Assembly (NCBI GenBank): GCA_945904015.1
Contig: CAMDPK010000029.1
Coordinates: forward strand, 1-51,388
Reading direction: 5' to 3'
Length of the DNA: 51,388 nt
DNA from: Candidatus Kuenenia stuttgartensis
Lineage (GTDB): Bacteria; Planctomycetota; Planctomycetia; Planctomycetales; Planctomycetaceae
Below are positions 1-6,911 of this stretch, piece after piece. Every line of letters begins with the position of its first letter. Within the stretch, counting starts at the first letter, position 1. The position numbers and the translations under genes are program-made. Under the pieces are notes generated by a model. The model saw only the letters and a program-made list of their open reading frames with translations. It had not been told where the DNA came from and did no database searches.

Positions 1-2424
1 ATTGGTCCAAGTAAAATCACCCCGGTTGATAAACGTGCGGCCCAGCAGGTTGTCATTGCCCGCTGTGACCGAACCGTAGGTCGTGATCGTGGCTCCGCCG
101 CTGCCACGCAACGTACTGTTGTGCCAGTTGAAGGCTCCGTTCACGACAAGATCTCCAGCCCCCGACAGCGTTGCCCCACCAACGAGAGCAAGCGTCCCAT
201 GTATTGTGGAATCTTCCACGATCGACAGCTCACCTCCGGTGATGGAAAGCGCCGCGAAACTCGTCAAGCTCTTGATCGAGTTGTTGCCGGACGAATAGAT
301 GACCGTAAAGGCGTTGGTTCCGAGGTCGATAATCACGTCGTCGCTTGGCCCTGGCAACGCGTCGCTGGCCCAATTGAGCGGGTCGTTCCACGACGTGCCG
401 TCTCCGTCCCCGTCGGAAGCGCCGTCCCAGTAAATCGCCGCCGGACCCAGATACGTCAGCACGACATCGTTGCCCGTGCTCCCCGCATAGCTGATCCGGA
501 ACCGGCTCAAGTCGGAAGTGAACTCCGTCCCTTCCGGCAGCCCGGCAAACGTGCCCTGAATGGCGTTCGCGCCTCGGTTGTCGATGACGACAAACTGAGC
601 ACCCAACTGCGGCACAAAGCCAATGAGATCGACCGTCATTGTACCGTCGAGACTCACAGACCCGTCGACATGCAACAGGTCGAAATTGAACTCGCCGATC
701 TCGATTTCGGACGTACCGCCTACCACTTGAGCGTAGTTGCCGTGAATCGTGATCTCACCTGGAGAGAATCCGGGACCAAGTGTACCGGAACTGGTGACAT
801 TGCCGAAAATCTCGCCGCTGCCAACAATTCGCCCCCCTTGAACGGCGATCTGTCCGGACAAGTCGCCGCCATTCAGACGAATCTCGCCGTCGTGCTGCAC
901 GAATTGATCGCCGAAATTCAGCGAGCCGCTTTGCACGTCCACGATGCCGGTGTTCGTCATCAGCCACTCTTGGATAATGGCCGCGCCGCTGCCACCGGTC
1001 TTGATTAGTTGGCCCTCGTTGACGAAAGATCCTGAGTAGCCAAATCGGCCGTACATGTATCCGTCGTTGGTGATCTCGAACCTGCCACGGTTGATGATCG
1101 TCGCCGGGCCCCCGAGGGCGAGCAGCTCTCCGCCGGTCCAGGTGGTATAGCCGTTGGTGATCAGAGTGCCGCCAAGATCGAAGCGGCTATTGGCGCTGCC
1201 GCCGAAGGTCATCGGGCCGTTGGCCGTCAGTACCCCGCTGCCATCAAACGCGCCACCCCCACATGTCAGCAGACCGCCAACGGTGAAGCTGTCGGAGCCG
1301 TGGAGCGTGCCGCGCTGCAGGTTGAGGCTGGGAATCGCGAGCGTGACAGGTCCGCCGCTGGCCGGAGTGAAGTCCGCCGTGCCGTTGGCCGAAATGTCCA
1401 ATGCGCCGACGGCGGTGGTCGGTCCGCTGAACGTGGCATAGAGGCCGACGACGGACGTACTCGTTGCGTTGTAGGAACCGCGCACGTCGACGTGGTTGCC
1501 AGCGCCACCCGTGAAGACGACCGCATCCCCATCCAGCGCGCCGCTGATGTCGGTACCGCTGAATACGAGTGTGGTGCCGGGGTCGCCATGCACCGAACCG
1601 GCGCTGGTCCCGCTCAAGACGAGCCCACCGCTGCGGTTGTCGATCGACCCGGTGTTCGTCATCAGCCACTCTTGGATAATGGCCGCGCCGCTGCCACCGG
1701 TCTTGATTAGTTGGCCCTCGTTGACGAAAGATCCTGAGTAGCCAAATCGGCCGTACATGTATCCGTTGTTGGTGATCTCGAACGTGCCGCGGTTGATGAT
1801 CGTCGCCGGCCCCCCGGTGGCGATAATCTCTCCGCCGGTCCAGGTGGTATAGCCGTTGGCGATCAGAGTGCCGCCAAGATAGAAGCCGTTGCCATAGCCG
1901 CCGCCGCCGATGGTCATCGGGCCGTTAGCCGTCAGTACCCCGCTGCCATCAAACGCGCCGTGCGCATACGTCAGCAGACCGCTGACGGTGAAGTCACCAG
2001 CGCCTGTTAATGACGCGGAGAGCGAGAAATCATTGGCAATGGTGGATGCCGCCTCAATGCTGAGTGTTCCGCCGCTTAAGTTCAAACTGGCATAGCTCGT
2101 GAGGCTGTGTATCGAATCCGTGCCGGCCGAATGGGTGACAGTGAAGTCGTTCGCCCCGAGGTCGATCAGTACGTCGTCGTTCGTCCCTGGCAGCACGTCG
2201 CCGCTCCAGTTTGCCGCAGTATTCCAATCAAGGTTGCCACCTCCGCCATCCCAGGCGATGGCAGCCAGCAACGCTCGGTCTTCCAGGCGTTCGATCGAAT
2301 CGCCTCCGGTTGAACATTGGACATAGCCGGCCTTGAGGCGCTGGAGGCTTCGCGAGCCACGGCGGCTCGGACGGCGAGCGGACAGGTGGGATAGCAAAGT
2401 CTTCCAGTGGCGCTTGAACAACAT
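1..2424 (-). CDS. LEPR-XLL-type secreted repeat protein (adhesin-like), 3' end outside window
   Basis: Open frame from the ATG at 2424 to the left edge (808 codons, no stop), so the C-terminus is missing. The N-terminus is basic (MLFKRHWKTLL) and carries ERLEDRALLAA near residue 47, matching the planctomycete LEPR-XLL motif found at the start of very large exported proteins. The rest is rich in Gly, Asn, Thr and Ser, with short beta-strand-like units such as AANWSGDVLPGTNDDVLID and GTLITNGYTTWTGG, resembling autotransporter-associated beta-strand repeats. Two in-frame internal copies of a unit of roughly 115 residues lie 702-705 bp apart. I infer an extracellular or surface beta-helix protein; the ligand is unknown. 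It is separated from the upstream kinase gene by about 70 bp that hold a palindromic repeat. Confidence 0.8.
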   Translation of the reverse strand, partial: MLFKRHWKTLLSHLSARRPSRRGSRSLQRLKAGYVQCSTGGDSIERLEDRALLAAIAWDGGGGNLDWNTAANWSGDVLPGTNDDVLIDLGANDFTVTHSAGTDSIHSLTSYASLNLSGGTLSIEAASTIANDFSLSASLTGAGDFTVSGLLTYAHGAFDGSGVLTANGPMTIGGGGYGNGFYLGGTLIANGYTTWTGGEIIATGGPATIINRGTFEITNNGYMYGRFGYSGSFVNEGQLIKTGGSGAAIIQEWLMTNTGSIDNRSGGLVLSGTSAGSVHGDPGTTLVFSGTDISGALDGDAVVFTGGAGNHVDVRGSYNATSTSVVGLYATFSGPTTAVGALDISANGTADFTPASGGPVTLAIPSLNLQRGTLHGSDSFTVGGLLTCGGGAFDGSGVLTANGPMTFGGSANSRFDLGGTLITNGYTTWTGGELLALGGPATIINRGRFEITNDGYMYGRFGYSGSFVNEGQLIKTGGSGAAIIQEWLMTNTGIVDVQSGSLNFGDQFVQHDGEIRLNGGDLSGQIAVQGGRIVGSGEIFGNVTSSGTLGPGFSPGEITIHGNYAQVVGGTSEIEIGEFNFDLLHVDGSVSLDGTMTVDLIGFVPQLGAQFVVIDNRGANAIQGTFAGLPEGTEFTSDLSRFRISYAGSTGNDVVLTYLGPAAIYWDGASDGDGDGTSWNDPLNWASDALPGPSDDVIIDLGTNAFTVIYSSGNNSIKSLTSFAALSITGGELSIVEDSTIHGTLALVGGATLSGAGDLVVNGAFNWHNSTLRGSGGATITTYGSVTAGNDNLLGRTFINRGDFTWTN
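950..1285. repeat. Internal coding repeat, copy 1 (partner 1652-1990)
   Basis: Near-identical to 1652-1990 with an offset of 702 bp, rising to 705 bp after a 3-bp indel near 1200/1905. Both copies encode the same frame (IIQEWLMTNTG, then NEGQLIKTGGSG in the minus-strand protein). The offset is a multiple of three, so it is a protein-domain duplication and not a mobile element. Identity is highest over about the first 160 bp and fades towards the N-terminal side of the protein. Confidence 0.85.
1652..1990. repeat. Internal coding repeat, copy 2 (partner 950-1285)
   Basis: Second copy of the in-frame duplication inside the LEPR-XLL protein. High nucleotide identity over the first 160 bp, including many third codon positions, suggests a recent duplication or gene conversion. 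Confidence 0.85.
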
Positions 2425-2466
2425 GTTGAATGTCCTTGGGTTGGAGGATTCGTGGTCAAGAAAGAA

Positions 2467-2539
2467 GAGCCGGAACGCGCTAGCGTCCGGTTTGTCATTC
2501 GTGTTTGTGTCCGAACCGGACGCTAGCGCGTTCCGGCTC
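2467..2539. repeat. Palindromic repeat, family 1, overlapping the kinase stop
   Basis: Perfect 26-bp inverted repeat (2467-2492 and 2514-2539) with a 21-bp spacer. Each arm holds CCGGAACGCGCTAGCGTCCG or its complement, itself an imperfect hairpin. The same arm sequence occurs at 6790-6853. The right arm and spacer encode the last residues (ERASVRFGHKHE) and the TGA stop (2495-2497) of the minus-strand kinase gene. Confidence 0.9.
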
Positions 2540-5500
2540 ATCAAAGTCAGGGGGTAGCTGCTCCATGCGGGGTGCGTCCCAGGCGTACAAGACTCCTTTG
2601 CCGGGCTGGTTTTCGCCGCAGGCGAAGAGGCGTCGGCCATCCGGGGAAAACGTGACGGAGTGGTTTTTTTCCGCGCCGCGCAGGCTCAGCAATTCTTGGC
2701 CGAGCAAGACATGCCACAGCCGCACGGTGCCGTCGTGCGACGCACTGGCGAGCGTGCGGTTGTCGGGGGAGAACGCCAGCGATTTGATCGCTTGCGTATG
2801 GCCCAGCAAAATTCGCGGTGGCGATTCGCTCTGCGTTGGCCAAATCTCAATCGAGTGTTTGTTGGCGACGGCCAGCAACGAGCCGTCGCTCGAAAAGGCC
2901 AAGGGGACTCCGGTGCGTGGAAACTGCCGCTGCACTTGGCCACTTTTGACATTCACCAATGCCAGTTTCTGATACGACGCAACGGCCGCAGTGGTGCCAT
3001 CAGAACTCAACGCGAACGTGACGCAGGGTTGGTCGTCGATCGTCAACGTGCCGCGTGGTTCGCCGGTGAGCGTGTCCCAGACTCGAACCTGATCTCCGTC
3101 CGCACAAGAAAACACGGTCTTGCCATCCAGTGTGATGGCCACAGCGTTCACACATGTCGGGTGTGCCTGAACCTTCCAGCGAGGTTGTGACTCGCCACGC
3201 TGCCACAGATTCATGGCTCCGTCCAGGCAGCCGACGATCCAGCGTTGACCGTCTCCAGCGAACACGATCGTTTGATTTGCGCCGTCGGAAACCGATTCCT
3301 TTCGCACCTCAACGCCGTGGCGGACGCTGCCAGCGTCCGTTTCAAAACCAGCCCGACGCGTCAGCGAGGGTTCGAGCTTGCCGGTGATGTTCGACCCCTC
3401 GCTGGCGCGTCGGGCTAGTGTGCCGACGCTGGCAGCGTCGGCCACTGCAGCGTCGGCCACGGAGATTTGAGCGCTGGGGTGGTGGAGCCAAGCCAACTCC
3501 TGCGTTTGCGGCAGCCACAAGACTTGACGGATCTCGTCATGCTCTTCAGCGATCGTCTGCCGCACGCGAGGTGTGCCGGGAGTCCATTTCCAGACTTGGC
3601 CCGTGTCGTCACCAGCCAAGATCGTGCGACCTTGGGGTGCAAACATCAGGCACCAAATCTGACGCTTCGTGCCAGGCAGGACATCGATCAAGTCTCCCGT
3701 TGCGAAATCCCAGACCCGGATGTTCCCGAGACGATCGGCCGCGGCGATCCAGGCGTCGTCAGCCGAGATCGACACGCTCAGCGCAGGGAACGACAACCCC
3801 GTGAGTTCGTGAATCATCTTTCCGGTTTGAAAATCAAAGACGCGGACGATGCGATCATCACCACACGCGGCAGCCCACGGCCGATCGCGAGCCACGGCCA
3901 ATGAGCGCACTTCGCTCCAATTTTGGAATCGGTGCCGCAGCTTCATGGTGGCGGCCTCCCAAATCAGGACCGAGCCGTTTCGTCCGGCCGTGATCAAGGT
4001 GGCTCCATCCAGGCTGAAGCGAACTGGTCCCGGCGTCGATTGATGAGCGTCGGTGATGATCTGCTCTGGCAGTTCTTTCATGGACGGAAATTCAAACCGG
4101 CGCATGACGCTCGCGGAGCAGTTGGCGACCAGCAGATTGCCATCGGCATTGATGTCGAGATGCCGAACCGGATCGTGACCAGGAGTCTGATATCGCTTAT
4201 TGGGATTGGCTCCGGTTTCCGCGTCGCACGTCCAGATCGAGCCGTCTTCGCCGCTGGCGATCAGCGTCTGGCCATCGGGCGTGAACAGGATTCCGTTGGC
4301 GTCATCGGCAAACCCCTTGAGTTCAAACAGCCGCTGGCGTGAAACAGCGTCCCAGACGACGACGCTGCGGTCCTCGCTGGAGGTCGCCAGGCGTCGGCCG
4401 TCGGGTGAGTGGGTCACACAAAAGACTTGGCCTTGATGCAGTTGGCCATACGAATCGACGACATCGCGGCTACGCGCCAGATGACGCAGGTAACGCCACT
4501 CGAAGCCGCGAAAGTCCGTCTGACCGGATTTCGGAACATGCCGGTCGAGCAACTCGTTCATGTGAGGCAGGTCCGAAGATTCATGCGCCCGCGCCGCTTG
4601 ATGGATGTCGGACACGTACAACAGCCGGCGTGCCTCGGTCTCGCGATCGAGAGCCTTTGCCGCTTGATCCTCCGCCGCGATTTGTTGTTTTCGAGTTTCC
4701 GCCTTTTCGCCGCGTAACAACACGACCGATACCGCCAAACCGCACAGCAATGCGATCAACAAGGTCGCCACGACGAATGACAGCGACGCGACGGCGGGAT
4801 GTCTGCGGCAATGCCGCCAGAAACGCTCGTGGAATCCCGCCGGACGCGCCACGATGGGGATGCCCCCCAGCCAGCGCTCGAGATCGTCCGCGACATCGGC
4901 GGCCGAGGCATACCGCCGCTCCGGTTCGCGTGCGAGACACTTCAGGCAAATGCACTCCAGGTCACGATCCACGCCCGCATTGAATCGTCGTGGCGGAGTT
5001 GGATCGCCGGCCCCGACCAGCAGCAGCGTGTCGAAGGTGTCCAATCCCCGGAACGGTGGCTTCCCCGTCAGCAAGGCAAAGAGCACCGCTCCCAAGCCAT
5101 ACACGTCGGTCGCCGTGGTCAGGATGCGACTCGATCGAGCCACCTGCTCCGGTGCCATGTAGCCCGGAGTCCCAATCAACAAACCAGACTTGGTGAGCGA
5201 CTCCTTCGTAGGTTGGGACTCTGTCCCGACCGGTTCGGGACGGAGTCCCAAGCTACGGACGCCCGCGTCACCAATGGCGAATCGCCGCGCCAAACCGAAG
5301 TCGGCGACCAGCGGTTGACCCTGACCGTCGAGCAGAATGTTCGAGGGCTTCAAATCCCGATGCAGAACGCCGCGCTGATGCGCGTAATGCACAGCGCGAG
5401 CCACCGTCACCAGCAATGTGGCCGCCGCGCGCGGGTCATCTCGAAACTGATCCAAACGCCGGCCGAGGTCGCCCCCTTCCAGCAATCTCATGCTGAAAAA

Positions 5501-6019
5501 CAACTGTCGCTCGCAGACACCGACTTCGTAGACCGGAACGATGCCCGGATGATCCAGCCGCGCGACCAACTCCGCTTCGTTACGGAATCGCTGCAGTTCG
5601 TCCTCACCGAGCGAGACATCCGCACGCGTCGTCTTCACCGCGACAACGCGCTGCAACGAGAGCTGGTGGGCCTTGTAAACAACCCCCATGCCGCCTTGGC
5701 CGATGCGTTCCAGCAACTCGAACGGACCCAGCCGGCGCGGCAATTCATCGGATCGCTTCGCAACGCTATTCGGCAGCGACGCCGGCGAGTTCGATGTGCC
5801 ACCTTCGCGCGACTGCCTGGCGAGCTGCCGGAGTGGTCCGGTCAACTCATGCAGTTGGCGATGAAATTTCACAAACTTGGAAACCGGCTCGCGCAGCTCC
5901 GGCCGCACATTCAGGCACGTCGTCTCGTCCAGCGGCGTTCCCCTCTCTTCCGCTTCCAAAAAATCCACGACCCAGGAATCAAGGTCCGCATCCACTTCGC
6001 TGGAGCGTGAATCATTCAT
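2495..6019 (-). CDS. Membrane Ser/Thr protein kinase with WD40 repeats
   Basis: 1174 residues. The kinase domain is at about 97-375: glycine loop GQGGMG (107-112), VAVK lysine (129), HRDLKPSN (220-227), DFG (240-242), APE (289-291). One membrane segment (about 401-425) follows, then a linker and WD40 blades from about 520 to the end (SPDGRRLATSSEDRSVVVWD, FSPDNRTLASASHDGTVRLW). This is the planctomycete Hanks-type kinase layout: cytoplasmic kinase, with the propeller probably on the other side of the membrane. The start ATG overlaps the sigma-factor stop (ATGA, 6016-6019), so the two are probably translated together. Odd features: residues about 255-271, in the activation segment between DFG and APE, are encoded by a palindromic repeat; residues about 854-901 by a second one; and the C-terminal tail by a third. 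Whether the kinase is still active cannot be told. Confidence 0.93.
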   Translation of the reverse strand: MNDSRSSEVDADLDSWVVDFLEAEERGTPLDETTCLNVRPELREPVSKFVKFHRQLHELTGPLRQLARQSREGGTSNSPASLPNSVAKRSDELPRRLGPFELLERIGQGGMGVVYKAHQLSLQRVVAVKTTRADVSLGEDELQRFRNEAELVARLDHPGIVPVYEVGVCERQLFFSMRLLEGGDLGRRLDQFRDDPRAAATLLVTVARAVHYAHQRGVLHRDLKPSNILLDGQGQPLVADFGLARRFAIGDAGVRSLGLRPEPVGTESQPTKESLTKSGLLIGTPGYMAPEQVARSSRILTTATDVYGLGAVLFALLTGKPPFRGLDTFDTLLLVGAGDPTPPRRFNAGVDRDLECICLKCLAREPERRYASAADVADDLERWLGGIPIVARPAGFHERFWRHCRRHPAVASLSFVVATLLIALLCGLAVSVVLLRGEKAETRKQQIAAEDQAAKALDRETEARRLLYVSDIHQAARAHESSDLPHMNELLDRHVPKSGQTDFRGFEWRYLRHLARSRDVVDSYGQLHQGQVFCVTHSPDGRRLATSSEDRSVVVWDAVSRQRLFELKGFADDANGILFTPDGQTLIASGEDGSIWTCDAETGANPNKRYQTPGHDPVRHLDINADGNLLVANCSASVMRRFEFPSMKELPEQIITDAHQSTPGPVRFSLDGATLITAGRNGSVLIWEAATMKLRHRFQNWSEVRSLAVARDRPWAAACGDDRIVRVFDFQTGKMIHELTGLSFPALSVSISADDAWIAAADRLGNIRVWDFATGDLIDVLPGTKRQIWCLMFAPQGRTILAGDDTGQVWKWTPGTPRVRQTIAEEHDEIRQVLWLPQTQELAWLHHPSAQISVADAAVADAASVGTLARRASEGSNITGKLEPSLTRRAGFETDAGSVRHGVEVRKESVSDGANQTIVFAGDGQRWIVGCLDGAMNLWQRGESQPRWKVQAHPTCVNAVAITLDGKTVFSCADGDQVRVWDTLTGEPRGTLTIDDQPCVTFALSSDGTTAAVASYQKLALVNVKSGQVQRQFPRTGVPLAFSSDGSLLAVANKHSIEIWPTQSESPPRILLGHTQAIKSLAFSPDNRTLASASHDGTVRLWHVLLGQELLSLRGAEKNHSVTFSPDGRRLFACGENQPGKGVLYAWDAPRMEQLPPDFDEPERASVRFGHKHE
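3317..3460. repeat. Nested palindromic element inside the WD40 coding region
   Basis: Outer arms 3317-3339 and 3422-3445 read, each from its own end, a GTGG head followed by a stem-loop (CGGACGCTG-C-CAGCGTCCG on the left). Inner arms 3350-3370 and 3396-3416 (AGCCCGACGCGTCAGCGAGG and its complement) differ at one of 21 positions. A 13-bp piece of the right arm is repeated at 3448-3460. On the minus strand it is read through in frame as an Ala/Arg/Ser-rich stretch (VADAAVADAASVGTLARRAS...), unlike WD40 sequence. Confidence 0.85.
5208..5256. repeat. GTAG-headed palindromic pair inside the kinase activation segment
   Basis: Two inverted copies back to back: GTAGGTTGGGACTCTGTCCC... (5208-5231) and its complement (5232-5256, ending CTAC). 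Each copy has a GTAG head and an 8-bp stem around the loop TCT or TCC. The same family recurs at 48056-48128. Translated on the minus strand as SLGLRPEPVGTESQP. Confidence 0.9.
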
Positions 6020-6588
6020 GGGCCAGTTTTCCGGTCTGTCGTTTCTTCCAGCAACTCTCGCAACCGCTCCAAGCCGCGACGCAGCAGTCCGGCCACCGAG
6101 GCACGGCTGCGTCCGACCTGCGTTCCAATCTCGGAAACGGTCAGCCCCTGCAAATGTTTCAGTTCCACAACGACTTGCTGATCGTCAGGCAGTTCGGCCA
6201 GTGCATTCGCCAGTTCGATCAACTGCTCCTGACGTTGCAACGCTTCCGCCGGAGTGACATCCGATCCCGCTAACAGCAACTCCAACCGTACCGAGGAAGT
6301 CTCGATGGAAACTTCCAGATCAATCGACCTCTGTCCGGCGTGAAAATGCCGTGCGGTATCGGTCAACGAATTCACCAGAATCCGCCGCAACCACGCCGCA
6401 ACCTCCGCGTCGCTGCGACCCTCAATGTTCGCCAGGTTTTGATACGCCTTGACCAACGTCTCCTGCACCGCATCCGACGGATCAAGCTTGCCCGCCAATC
6501 GCGGATCAAGCTGCTGCCGCGCCAACAACCGCAGGTAATTGCGGAATCGTTCCAAATGGCTGCCGGCCGGGATCGCTGCGCTCGACAT
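6016..6588 (-). CDS. ECF-like RNA polymerase sigma factor
   Basis: 190 residues. Sigma region 2 at about 12-95 contains DPSDAVQETLVKAYQNL and AWLRRILVNSLTDTARHF. Region 4, a helix-turn-helix at about 130-180, contains ELPDDQQVVVELKHLQGLTV and VGRSRASVAGLLRRGLERLR. The length and gene order (sigma factor, then a large Ser/Thr kinase/WD40 protein) match the planctomycete ECF groups that are genetically linked to membrane kinases; regulation by phosphorylation is known for some such sigma factors, but here it is only inferred. The ATG at 6588 is the first that covers the whole of region 2. Its stop overlaps the kinase start by 4 bp. No anti-sigma factor gene is present. Confidence 0.9.
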   Translation of the reverse strand: MSSAAIPAGSHLERFRNYLRLLARQQLDPRLAGKLDPSDAVQETLVKAYQNLANIEGRSDAEVAAWLRRILVNSLTDTARHFHAGQRSIDLEVSIETSSVRLELLLAGSDVTPAEALQRQEQLIELANALAELPDDQQVVVELKHLQGLTVSEIGTQVGRSRASVAGLLRRGLERLRELLEETTDRKTGP

Positions 6589-6757
6589 TCAGCCCCACCT
6601 TCCTAAACGGAATCCGAACAGCCTTGAACCGCAGAATCTCCCGCCGATCAAAGAATCCTCAGAAACCGTTTCTTCCGGTCGATTGACGCTTCGGGCAGCG
6701 GTGCTGGCAACACCCGACCAAAGGATCAGCGACAACGGGATGCTGCCAAAAGAACTC

Positions 6758-6899
6758 AGAGGCTATCCGAAAACAAATCCCACAAATCAGCCGGAACGCG
6801 CTAGCGTCCGGTTCGGAACGGTGTCGAAAACCGGACGCTAGCGCGTTTCGGCTCATAGATTCGATTTCAATTCTGCGGATTTCTTTTCGGATAGCCTCT
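6758..6899. repeat. Nested inverted-repeat element between sigma factor and PQQ gene
   Basis: Outer perfect 16-bp arms AGAGGCTATCCGAAAA (6758-6773) and its complement (6884-6899) enclose an inner palindrome: 6790-6812 and 6829-6853, the same family as 2467-2539 with one C/T difference between the arms. It has no coding capacity. It occupies most of the 320-bp gap upstream of the sigma-factor gene. It resembles a small non-autonomous element; no target duplication was identified. Confidence 0.8.
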
Positions 6900-6911
6900 C
6901 ACATTGGGATG

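Noticed and set aside
4799..6010. 403-codon open frame on the plus strand
   Set aside because: It is antisense to the kinase domain, which has clear motifs; the composition (Arg/Gln-rich) is typical of a shadow frame.
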